64,000 nucleotides of DNA from RBG-13-68-16 sp050018455 (GTDB lineage Bacteria; Acidobacteriota; Thermoanaerobaculia; Thermoanaerobaculales; Thermoanaerobaculaceae): NCBI GenBank assembly GCA_050018455.1, contig JBEKAA010000016.1:1-64000 (forward strand), read 5' to 3'. Shown piece after piece: positions 25,240 to 33,328 of the stretch; the stretch's first letter is position 1; each line of letters starts with the position of its first letter. A program made the position numbers and the translations under genes. Below the pieces are notes generated by a model. The model searched no databases. It saw only the letters and a program-made list of their open reading frames with translations, and was not told the DNA's origin.

Positions 25240-26610
25240 GGGTCGATCTCTCCCTCTGTCGGCTGGTCTCCTCGGCGTGTGCAGCAGACGATGACACCTA
25301 GCCTGGATTATTCGTGGGGGTTCGTCGCGAGAACGCGGAGGTGGCTGGCATGGTGGGCGCACGTAGGGGTGAGGAGCCGAGTCGTATCCTCTGCGATACG
25401 TCGCAGGCTCCGAACCGGAGGAATCGCTCGTCGTGGGGACCCCCGGGCCACCTTCCGGCGGCGACGAGGCGCGCCAGGCGGCCTTGGCGAGGAACATGTC
25501 TCTATCTGCAGCCGCCAGCAAAGCTGCCCAATCCCGATGAGTCTCGTCGCGGCTCGCGACGCCAACGCTCACCGTGAACGGTATCAGTTCGCCACCGAAC
25601 TCTATCGACTGCGCTTCGAACGCCGCCTGGAGCCTCGCCACCACGTGCAGGCCCTCCTCTCGCCCGGTTTCCGGCAGCAGGAGCGCGAACTCGTCGCCGC
25701 CGAGCCGGCCGAAGACGTCGATGTCCCTGACCAGGGCGACAACTGTTTCGGCCACCCGCCTGAGGACCCGGTCGCCCGCGGCATGGCCGAAGGTGTCGTT
25801 GATCCTCTTGAAGTCGTTGCAGTCGAACAACGCGACAGTCAGCGGGCGCTTGAACCGCCGCGCCCTCACAAACTCGTGCTCTGCGAGGCTCTCCAGGCAG
25901 CGTCTGTTGCACACCCCCGTCACAGGGTCCTCGGCGGCCAACAGCATGACTGCGAGCTGGGCCGCCACCACCTCCATGATCACCTGGTCGAGCTGACCGT
26001 ACGCGTTCTCTCGCGTCGTCTCGATGTTGATCACTCCGATGGTGCGGCCGTCGACGCGCATCGGTACGCACAGCTCCGACCGGATATCCGGCCGCATCTC
26101 GTGGTATCGCGCATCGCGGCGAACGTCGGAGGCGACCACGGACTCACCATGTTTCGCCACCCAACCCGTGATCCCCTCCCCCACCTTCAGCTGATGGCTG
26201 GCGACGTATTGCTTGTCCAGCGCAACGAACTCCGCGCCCTTCCCCTGGCCGCTCAGAGCGATGGGAATGAGCGACTTCTCGACCGGATCGACCAGCAGGA
26301 CGGCGCCGTAGTCGTAGCCCAGCTGCTCCTCGAGCACCTCGATCACCTGCTTCGCCATCTCCGACGGAGCCTGCACCTGTTGGAGACCGCGGCTGAGCGC
26401 GTGGATCGCCTCGATGTGCTTGCCGCTCAAGATGGTTTCGTAGCTGCCGGCGTGTGCGTGCTCCTTCAGGCCCGACCGACCGACAAGCGTTGCCAGCGCT
26501 CGTGACAGCCAGGACCCCAACCTGCCCCGCGATGCCCCGATCGCGGGCCCCAGGGCGCGAACATCCGCGCGCGCCGTCTCTCGGGCTGTCGGCACCTGTT
26601 TCTCGGTCAA
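24316..26610 (-). CDS. GAF-GGDEF diguanylate cyclase in frame with a cysteine-synthase-like enzyme
   Basis: One open frame of 764 codons. Residues about 65-225 form a GAF sensor domain. Residues about 228-385 form a GGDEF domain with RLGGDEFALLLP and the FDCNDFKRINDTFGH metal site intact. RDID stands five residues before GGDEF, as expected for the inhibitory I-site, so it should make cyclic di-GMP. The cyclase domain should end near residue 385. The frame then continues through about 40 codons encoded by a family 1 repeat (25297-25415) and joins at residue 458 the start of a PLP enzyme. Either a fusion is made, or the enzyme is also started separately (see 25239). Loss of the cyclase stop by repeat insertion is the simplest reading. 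Confidence 0.75.
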   Translation of the reverse strand: MTEKQVPTARETARADVRALGPAIGASRGRLGSWLSRALATLVGRSGLKEHAHAGSYETILSGKHIEAIHALSRGLQQVQAPSEMAKQVIEVLEEQLGYDYGAVLLVDPVEKSLIPIALSGQGKGAEFVALDKQYVASHQLKVGEGITGWVAKHGESVVASDVRRDARYHEMRPDIRSELCVPMRVDGRTIGVINIETTRENAYGQLDQVIMEVVAAQLAVMLLAAEDPVTGVCNRRCLESLAEHEFVRARRFKRPLTVALFDCNDFKRINDTFGHAAGDRVLRRVAETVVALVRDIDVFGRLGGDEFALLLPETGREEGLHVVARLQAAFEAQSIEFGGELIPFTVSVGVASRDETHRDWAALLAAADRDMFLAKAAWRASSPPEGGPGVPTTSDSSGSEPATYRRGYDSAPHPYVRPPCQPPPRSRDEPPRIIQARCHRLLHTPRRPADRGRDRPMDILNAIGNTSMIRLRKVVSPDCAAIFAKLEWENPTGSVKDRMAQAVISRAEDDGRLKPGDTVVEYTGGSTGASLALVCAARGYRIRIVSSDAFSKEKLDHMAALGAELTLVPSEGGRTTKKLILDMIETARALSREPHTYWTDQLNNHDSIAGYHSLGEEIWSQTKGEVDAFVHCVGTAASLRGVATVLKRHKPSIWIAAVEPAESSVLLGGQPGPHKIEGVGIGYIPPLWEATLVDEVVPVRTDDAKEMARRIAREEALFAGTSSGANVLAAIRVAERLGPDATVVTLMVDSGLKYLSTDVYRRG
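25297..25415. repeat. family 1 repeat, partial copy between cyclase and PLP enzyme
   Basis: Starts CCTAGCCTGGATTATTCGTG and runs about 60 bases at near identity to the inverted right arm of the element at 51290-51570. It continues with GGTGAGGAGCCGAGTCGTATC and CTGCGATACGTCGCAGGCTC, found inverted in the interior of that element. It is therefore a deletion derivative of the larger palindrome. It is translated in the GAF-GGDEF frame. Confidence 0.8.
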
Positions 26611-26807
26611 CTCTGGCTCCGTCGACGATTCCCTGGCGCTGAACGAGCGTCTTTCCCCGTCTCCATGGTCCCACCAGCGCCCAGCGAGGGCAATATCAGC
26701 CTACCAGCCCGGCAATGCAGGACCCTACCTCTCCAATCCTACGGCGCGATCGTCGGCGTGATCTCCCACGGCCGCCGGCTCCTCAACCGGATCGCGACGC
26801 ACATCCT

Positions 26808-26843
26808 CTTTCGGCACGCGCGTCCCGGGTACAATCGCGGCCA
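26808..26843 (+). promoter_or_regulatory. candidate promoter giving a leaderless mRNA
   Basis: CTTTCG (26808-26813) and TACAAT (26830-26835) are separated by 16 bases. The ATG of the methyltransferase begins at 26843, seven bases after the -10 box, so transcription would start at or next to the A of the start codon. No ribosome binding site lies before this ATG, consistent with leaderless translation. Confidence 0.4.
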
Positions 26844-27712
26844 TGACGCCAGCCCAGAGAATCCAGCCGCTGCGCTCGGTGTCCGACACCGCGCTGCTCG
26901 TCGCGTACCACCGCGCGATGGAGACGAGACGCCCGGACGCGCTGTTCCATGACGAGTTCGCCGTCAGGCTGAGCGAAGGACGCGGCGAGGAGATTGCGCG
27001 CAAGCTCCCCTACGGGCGCCGCATGGCGTGGTCGACGATCGTCCGGACCGTGGTGTTCGACGAGATGGTGCTGCGCCTCATGCCGCGGGGCGTCGAGGCG
27101 GTGATCAACCTTGCGGCTGGCCTCGACGCGCGGCCCTACCGCCTCCCGCTGCCGCCGTCGCTGCGCTGGATCGAGGTCGATCTGCCCGATATGATCCGAG
27201 AGAAGAACGAAGCGCTGGCGGCCGAAACACCCCGTTGTCGCGTGGAGAGAATCCCCCTCGACCTGTCACAGTCCCGACAGCGGCGCGATCTGTTCGCGAG
27301 GCTCGGCACGGAATCCGCCAACGCGCTCATCCTCACCGAGGGCCTGCTTGTGTACCTCGCGCCGCAGGTCGTCGGCGAGCTGGCGGAGGATCTTCGCGCC
27401 GTCGGGAGCTTCCGGCACTGGGTTATCGACCTCGCCACACCGATGATCCGCAAGCGGGTGAACCGCTGGTGGGGAAGGAAGCTGAAGCGGGCGAACACAA
27501 AGTACCAGTTCGCGCCCGAAGAAGGCACGAAGTTCTTCGAGCCTCATGGCTGGCATGAAGCGGAATTCCACGAGCTGTTCGAGCATTCGATCCGGCTCAA
27601 CCGCCCAATGAGCGGAATCTGGATGTTCAAGCTGATGTCGAGGCTGATGCCTCGTCGCACGGCCCGAATGCGCGAGCAGTGGCGCGCGGGCGTCGTGCTG
27701 CTCGAGCGGTAG
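26843..27712 (+). CDS. LCM-type SAM-dependent methyltransferase
   Basis: 289 residues. The pattern matches the leucine carboxyl methyltransferase-like family (Pfam LCM): SVSDTALLVAYHRAMET at the N terminus, AVINLAAGLDARPYRLPLPP as motif I, WIEVDLPDMIREKNEAL with the acidic ribose-binding residue, and LILTEGLLVYLAPQVV. The bacterial members are class I methyltransferases, often linked to small-molecule metabolism, with no known substrate in most cases. Its promoter appears to give a leaderless transcript. It is divergent from the cyclase gene. Confidence 0.88.
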   Translation: MTPAQRIQPLRSVSDTALLVAYHRAMETRRPDALFHDEFAVRLSEGRGEEIARKLPYGRRMAWSTIVRTVVFDEMVLRLMPRGVEAVINLAAGLDARPYRLPLPPSLRWIEVDLPDMIREKNEALAAETPRCRVERIPLDLSQSRQRRDLFARLGTESANALILTEGLLVYLAPQVVGELAEDLRAVGSFRHWVIDLATPMIRKRVNRWWGRKLKRANTKYQFAPEEGTKFFEPHGWHEAEFHELFEHSIRLNRPMSGIWMFKLMSRLMPRRTARMREQWRAGVVLLER

Positions 27713-27843
27713 AGGTGTCAGGTATGCAATTGGTTCACTCTTGCTGATAGACAGTGGCCATGCGCGCGTTGACCGCGGTTGCGGCACTCGATAACACTCA
27801 TTCCGGCACCTGCCGCGAGGTGTTCGGGCAGGACTGAGCGTGC

Positions 27844-28398
27844 CTATGGTGAGGACGAGGATTCGAGCTCCTCGAGTCCGGGGCCGACGACGTGGCCGAT
27901 CCTCCCGCCGGCCCAGAACGTCACCGCCGCGAAACAGGCGAGCGCGATGACGAGGGCGCAGAACGCCCAGAAATGCCGCAACTCGAGCCGTTCGAGCGAG
28001 CGCGCGTACGCCACCAGGCCGATGAGCGCGGCGACAATCGCCACGGCATCGACGCTGGCGCGTTGCCAGTAACTGCCGCCGAGGTGGAGCCACATTCCGA
28101 ACTCGTCGAAGGTGAGGGCCATGGCGACGCCGTACACGACGGCTGCAGCTTCGAGCCTTCGGCCTGCGGGCCGGGCGAGGACGACGTAGCCGGCGACGGT
28201 CGCCAGCAGGAAGATGCCGTAATTGAGGTGATGGACGTGGGTCCCGTGGAGGAAGAGAAACATGTTCGGGACGCGGCCCGACATGATGAGAAAGACGACG
28301 GTCCTCGACGCGATGAATGTGAGGACGAAGCTGAACAGGGCCCGGCGGGCGAGTCGGTCCGAGGTTTCCTTCCGGCCGCAAGTCACGGTTGACATCAT
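27844..28398 (-). CDS. polytopic membrane protein of unknown function
   Basis: 184 residues, MMSTVTCG start at 28398 (second Met at 28395); no clear ribosome binding site. Five membrane helices are predicted. Conserved-looking polar features lie between helices: HGTHVHHLNYGIFLL, a His-rich segment facing the membrane, and DEFGMWLHLGGSYWQRASVDA. I recall similar proteins in actinobacteria and soil bacteria as uncharacterised. The frame is open far upstream but that part shows no resemblance. It is convergent with the LCM methyltransferase gene. Confidence 0.7.
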   Translation of the reverse strand: MMSTVTCGRKETSDRLARRALFSFVLTFIASRTVVFLIMSGRVPNMFLFLHGTHVHHLNYGIFLLATVAGYVVLARPAGRRLEAAAVVYGVAMALTFDEFGMWLHLGGSYWQRASVDAVAIVAALIGLVAYARSLERLELRHFWAFCALVIALACFAAVTFWAGGRIGHVVGPGLEELESSSSP

Positions 28399-28583
28399 GA
28401 CGAAGCGTAACCCACCAGCACCCGGCCGCCAAGCCGGCATCGTCGCCGGCACGGCGGCTTCGCGCCACCGGTGCCCCGAGGACCGCAACCATGCCTCTTC
28501 GGTGGGGTTACCCGCGGCCCCAGAGTGATACTTACTGCGCGGGCGCCAGGGTGTTGCCGGTGAGCCGCGAGAGGAGGCGGGCG

Positions 28584-28961
28584 CTACCTCGCGGTCGCGA
28601 CCAGGATGCCGCCGGAGACGAATGCGACCACCCACCAGGAGTAGGCGACCCGCGTGGACAGGTGCAACCAGCGAGGGACCTCCGCATCGCCCGAGCGGAG
28701 ACGGTGGCGAGCCGCGAGCACCGTCTCGGCGAGCATGCCGGCGAGCGCCGAGTAGCCGAGGACGCCGTGCAGCGTCAACACCTTGCCCGAGCCGAGGATC
28801 ATGCAAATCGTGGCGGTGACGTCGAGCACGACGCCGGCGACGAGAAACGCCAGCGCGCGCCGGGCGACCCTCCGCGCGCGTTGCTCGATCACGACACCCA
28901 CGGTGTAGCTGGCGAGCGCCAGCACGACGATCGTCACCCCGGTCCGCAGCAGCGGCGTCAT
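28584..28961 (-). CDS. four-helix membrane protein (HsmA/TIGR03987-like)
   Basis: 125 residues from ATG 28961, with GAGGAGGGGGAAG directly upstream. Four membrane helices: LLRTGVTIVVLALASYTVGV, a second around AFLVAGVVLDVTATICMILG, a third LHGVLGYSALAGMLAETVL, and a fourth VAYSWWVVAFVSGGILV. The layout and the LHG...G..A...M...A motif resemble the small HsmA family (TIGR03987). Function unknown; family assignment is moderate. It lies 185 bases upstream of the other membrane gene on the same strand. Confidence 0.65.
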   Translation of the reverse strand: MTPLLRTGVTIVVLALASYTVGVVIEQRARRVARRALAFLVAGVVLDVTATICMILGSGKVLTLHGVLGYSALAGMLAETVLAARHRLRSGDAEVPRWLHLSTRVAYSWWVVAFVSGGILVATAR

Positions 28962-29129
28962 CTTCCCCCTCCTCAGCTTCGCAGTCTGCCACAACCGGTT
29001 CCCGCTGGCGACCGGAAGGGTGCGGCCGGATTTGTCGTCGATTTTCCGGTGGCGACGAAGCAGAACATGCCGTACCCTGCCACGTCGTTGGGAAGCGCAC
29101 CCGGGTGCTTCCCCGGCAGGAGGACGCGG

Positions 29130-29783
29130 ATGACGACGGTCTACGCCCCAGGATGCGCCTTGATGCTTTACAGACCCGACCTGGCCGGGAGAGTTCTCCA
29201 GTGGCTCAGAACCGAGGTCGGTTACGTCGAGGAGCACCTGACATGCTGCCGGCACGAACCGGACTTGCCGGGCCCCGCGCGGGTCGTCAACACCTGTCCG
29301 GGCTGCGACAGGCGATACCGGCAGCTGTATGAAGGCGTTACGACGATTTCGCTCTGGGAGGTCCTCGCTGCCAGCACGACCTTCCCCTTTCCGGACTACG
29401 CCGGCGCGGTGATGACCCTCCTCGACGCCTGCCCCACCCGCGACCAGGACAGGGTCCACGAGGCCGTCCGGACGCTCTTGTCGAGGATGAACATCTCGGT
29501 CGTGGAGCCCGCGAGGACGAGAAGCAGGGGCACGTGCTGCGGCGACACCTTCTATGGCTCGCTGCCGGTCGGCAAGGTGAAGGATCAGATGCGCGCGAGG
29601 GCAGCCGAGATGCCGGCCGACGATGTCGTCGTCTACTGCGTTTCGTGCTGCAAGGCGATGCACATCGGGGGGAGGCGTCCCCGCTACATCGTCGACCTCC
29701 TGTTCGCGGAGGAGACAACCCCGGGGACCTTCGAACCCGACGAGTGGCACGCCGAGATCGACGCGTTCATCGCCGCCCACTGA
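29130..29783 (+). CDS. CCG-domain Fe-S protein (heterodisulfide reductase-like)
   Basis: 217 residues, ATG preceded by CAGGAGGACGCGG. Two cysteine clusters are visible. The first is YAPGCALML, then HLTCCRHEP and NTCPGCDRRYRQL; the second is GTCCGDTFYG and VYCVSCCKAMHIGG. This is the CX(n)CCGX(n)CXXC layout of CCG domains, which in HdrB and related proteins bind a noncubane 4Fe-4S cluster and act on disulfides or in electron transfer. There is no membrane segment. No electron-transfer partner is adjacent. Confidence 0.75.
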   Translation: MTTVYAPGCALMLYRPDLAGRVLQWLRTEVGYVEEHLTCCRHEPDLPGPARVVNTCPGCDRRYRQLYEGVTTISLWEVLAASTTFPFPDYAGAVMTLLDACPTRDQDRVHEAVRTLLSRMNISVVEPARTRSRGTCCGDTFYGSLPVGKVKDQMRARAAEMPADDVVVYCVSCCKAMHIGGRRPRYIVDLLFAEETTPGTFEPDEWHAEIDAFIAAH

Positions 29784-29903
29784 TCGAGCGGTTCTGGCTC
29801 CCGTGCACCAACCCCCACAGCGGCCGTGCTTTCGATCCGCGGCCGCGGCGACGGGAGGAAGCCCGCCGCCGAGCCGAGAGCCGGGATGGCAGGGCTCCGA
29901 GGA

Positions 29904-30485
29904 TCAGCCTCCGAAAGCAGCAAGGACGGCTGTGGTGTCGCGCACGCGCCCCATGCGGGGGAAGATGCGCGTGAGGCAGTGCTCGTGGGCTTGGGTGCTC
30001 AGGGCGCCCATGGCGTCCGAGACGAAGATCTGCTCGAACCCTCGCTCGAAGGCGTCGCGGGCCGTGCTCTCCACGCCGTACTCGGTGGCGATGCCGCAGA
30101 GCACCAGCGTCGTGAGGCCGCGCCGCCGGAGCTGGAGCTCCAGGTCCGTGCCGTAGAAGGCGCCCCACTGGCGCTTGAGGATGACGAGATCGCCGGGCGC
30201 CCGCTCCAGCTCGGGTACCAGCTCCGACCAGTCGGGCGCAAGCGGGGCCGCGTGGCGCATGGGTTCGTCGGCCATGGGCTTCAGGCGGTCCAGGGCGTCG
30301 GCGGAGCCGCCCACGTGCACGAGGATCGGCCTGGCGCCTGCGCGCCGGGCCGCCCGCAAGATGAGCGCCGTGTTGGCGACGACGGTCGCGGCCGTGTGCG
30401 GCTGCGTCGCTCGCCCCATGATCCCCTTCTGCAAATCGATCACGACGACGGCGGTCCGAACGGGATCCAGTGTCAGCTCGGTCAT
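29904..30485 (-). CDS. isochorismatase-fold protein, YecD-like, without the catalytic Cys
   Basis: 193 residues. The fold's Asp (VVVIDLQKG, Asp17) and Lys (VILKRQWGAFYGTD, Lys104) are present. The position of the nucleophilic cysteine, in the pattern G-I-A-T-x-x-C-V-E-S-T-A-R-D-A, reads GIATEYGVESTARDA, so Gly137 replaces Cys. This matches the YecD type, as does the C-terminal HEHCLTRIFPRMGRVR. It therefore should not act as a cysteine amidase like nicotinamidase. Its reaction is unknown. It is 53 bases upstream of the ABC permease stop on the same strand but not obviously linked. Confidence 0.85.
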   Translation of the reverse strand: MTELTLDPVRTAVVVIDLQKGIMGRATQPHTAATVVANTALILRAARRAGARPILVHVGGSADALDRLKPMADEPMRHAAPLAPDWSELVPELERAPGDLVILKRQWGAFYGTDLELQLRRRGLTTLVLCGIATEYGVESTARDAFERGFEQIFVSDAMGALSTQAHEHCLTRIFPRMGRVRDTTAVLAAFGG

Positions 30486-31358
30486 GGCAACCTCCTTGAA
30501 GGGCGGCCCCTTCCCCTCTCCTCAGCCGGCATTCTCCATCAGCGGATGGCCTTGGGGTACATCCAGGCGGCAAGGGTTATGAGGGCGACGAGGACCGACA
30601 CCTCAACAAGGAGGTCCACACCCAGCCCCATGGTGCTCTCGCCTCCCCGGATCATCAGGGCCCGCAGAGCGTCCACCTGGTAGGTCAGGGGATTGACTCG
30701 GGCGACTGTTTGCAGCCAGTCCGGCATGAGAGTGAGGGGATAGATGGCGTTGCTAGCAAAGAAGAGCGGCATGGTGAGGATCTGGCCGATGCCCATGAAC
30801 CGCTCGCGGGTCTTGACGAGGCAGGCGATGACCAGCGAGAAGGTGGAGAAGATCGCCGCGCCGAGCACGATGAAGACAAGCATCCCTCCAAGTGCCCCGG
30901 GCGTGAACCGCAGGTGAGCCCCCATGGCCACGCCCAGCAGGACCACGATGACGCCCTGAGATAAGGCGCGGAGCCCGGCCGAGACGGCCTTGCCCGTCAC
31001 GAGGGCCCCGCGGTAGGCCGGGCTCACGAGGAACTTGTGCAGGAGGCCGAGGTCCCGCTCCCAGATGAGGGCGATGCCGTAGAAAATGGCGATGAACAGG
31101 ACGCTCTGGCAGAGAATGCCGGGCACCATGAAGTCGAGGTAGCTGAGCGGCCCCGTCGGGATCGCTCGCGCCCGGTTCATGACGACGCCGAAGATGCACA
31201 GCCAGAGGATCGGCTGCACGGCCCTCGTCAGGAGCTCCGTCGGATCGCGCCGGATCTTCCGAGTCTCGGACCAGGCGATGACGAGCACCTGCTGCGCAAA
31301 GTCCCGGCACGCCAGCGCCGCTCGTCGCAAAGGGCCTGGGTACGCCGGACGGACCCCG

Positions 31359-32203
<845 letters not shown>

Positions 32204-32207
<4 letters not shown>

Positions 32208-32683
32208 GGACGGGGCTTCTCCCAGAGGACGCGCCGGAGCACGTCCAGACCCTGAACGAGCATCTGCAGGTCCGCTGGACTCGCCGGGGCCAGGTTCGCG
32301 GCCAGGAATGCTCTGGCCCGCCCTCTCGCCCGTTCCAGTAAGGACACGCCCGTCCGGGTCAGCCCCAGCTCCAGGCGCCGGCGCTCCACGGGATTCGTTT
32401 TCCGCTCCACCAGGCCCCGCTTCACCAGGCGGTCCACCATGGCCGACGCCGTGGCGCCCTTCACGCCGAGGTGCTCGGCGACGGCCGAGAGCGAAGCCCC
32501 GCGATTCCTTCCGAGGAAGGCGAGCACCCGGAACTGCGGTACGGAAAGCTGCTCTTTCGTGGCTTCGCGCATCTCCCGCCGGATCACGCGCATGACCAGC
32601 GGGACGGTCTCGAGGGCGTGCCGCGCGCACGTCTGGGCATCCGTCTCGCCGCGCTCCTTTGAGGTCTGGACCCTGGCAGTCAT
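32204..32683 (-). CDS. MarR-family transcriptional regulator
   Basis: 159 residues from ATG 32683; an in-frame TTG at 32710 is rejected because it lies in the promoter/operator region. The winged helix reads LSVPQFRVLAFLGRNRGASLSAVAEHLGVKGATASAMVDRLVKRGLVERK, with the wing around NPVERRRLELGLT. The terminal helices make the dimer. MarR proteins repress export genes until a ligand binds. The gene leads the MarR-ATPase-permease operon, and a 13-bp perfect palindrome just upstream is a fitting operator, so autorepression is likely. Confidence 0.9.
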
Positions 32684-32693
32684 TGTTAGCCCC

Positions 32694-32706
32694 ACGAACA
32701 GTTCGT
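32694..32706. promoter_or_regulatory. candidate MarR operator
   Basis: A perfect 13-bp palindrome with a central odd base, ACGAAC-A-GTTCGT, lies between the predicted transcription start and the MarR ATG (32683). A second overlapping partial palindrome, AGTTCGTTCAACT, extends toward the -10 box. Its location would block RNA polymerase or elongation. Confidence 0.5.
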
Positions 32707-32713
32707 TCAACTA

Positions 32714-32743
32714 ACTATACACCCACAATCCGCCCCGGGCAAA
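32714..32743 (-). promoter_or_regulatory. candidate promoter of the MarR-ABC operon
   Basis: On the minus strand TTTGCC (32743-32738) and TATAGT (32719-32714) are 18 bases apart, and the predicted start falls on the palindrome that follows. The spacing and the good -10 make this the best promoter for the leftward operon. Confidence 0.5.
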
Positions 32744-32823
32744 CCGATGGCGGACCCGCCTCCCGGCCCAAGGGCGTTCCGCCGGCGCCTTGTGGGCGGA
32801 TGTAACGGTCAAACGGCTCGCTG

Positions 32824-32844
32824 CGTCTCTAGAAAACAGAGACG
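32824..32844. other. perfect hairpin upstream of the Spy-like gene
   Basis: CGTCTCT (32824-32830) pairs exactly with AGAGACG (32838-32844) around the seven-base loop AGAAAAC. It lies 40 bases before the ATG at 32884. It could be a leader structure or a binding site; no T-run follows, so it is not a typical terminator. Confidence 0.35.
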
Positions 32845-32883
32845 GCGTCCGTTGCAGCGGCGCCCCGAAGTAAGGAGACAATC

Positions 32884-33126
32884 ATGAAGATCCGTCAGCG
32901 GATCGTGGCGACGCTCGCAACCGTGACCCTTCTCGTGCCCACGATGATCCGCGCCGCCGATCATTTCGGACCAGGCGGCATGGGAGCCGGGCCGTTCGGG
33001 ATGGGCGGCGCCAGCGTCCTGCGCCTCGCCCACAAGCTCGGCCTCGGCAGCGACCAGGTCATGCAGTACAACCAGTTGCGTGCTCAGTCCGCGGAGTGGA
33101 AGCAGTCGGGTCCCGGCCGGTCCTAG
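32884..33126 (+). CDS. short exported Spy/CpxP-like protein, probably truncated
   Basis: 80 residues with a signal peptide (MKIRQRIVATLATVTLLVPTMIRAA), a Gly/Met-rich linker (GPGGMGAGPFGMGG) and one helix, VLRLAHKLGLGSDQVMQYNQLR. The linker followed by a helix starting L-x-L-x-x-K-L-x-L resembles the N-terminal part of Spy/periplasmic heavy-metal-sensor proteins, which usually run to 130-160 residues. Here the reading frame ends soon after the first helix. AAGGAG precedes the ATG. It lies ahead of the MacA gene, consistent with envelope-stress or export function. Confidence 0.55.
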   Translation: MKIRQRIVATLATVTLLVPTMIRAADHFGPGGMGAGPFGMGGASVLRLAHKLGLGSDQVMQYNQLRAQSAEWKQSGPGRS

Positions 33127-33156
33127 TGTCGAGGAGCGTGGTCGCAGGGGATCGAT

Positions 33157-33190
33157 CACGGGTGGGTGCCGTCCTCGGTGTCCACCCGTG
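33157..33190. other. hairpin between the Spy-like gene and macA
   Basis: CACGGGTGG (33157-33165) pairs perfectly with CCACCCGTG (33182-33190) around a 16-base loop. There is no T-run after it. It may reduce read-through or protect an RNA end between the two genes. Confidence 0.3.
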
Positions 33191-33269
33191 GGAATCTCTC
33201 GAAACTGGCGGGCCAAGCCACGGGGCGGGTCATCTCGGCTTCCTTCGCACGTCTGCCCCAGCGCTTCTT

Positions 33270-33298
33270 TTGGTCCCCTATGTCTCCAGGGCTATCAT
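33270..33298 (+). promoter_or_regulatory. candidate promoter of the macA-macB operon
   Basis: TTGGTC (33270-33275) and TATCAT (33293-33298) are 17 bases apart, ending 31 bases before the MacA ATG. The spacing is ideal and the boxes are acceptable for a sigma-70 promoter in GC-rich DNA. Confidence 0.4.
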
Positions 33299-33328
33299 CG
33301 ACGACGCTGAGAAAGGAAATCCCAATCC

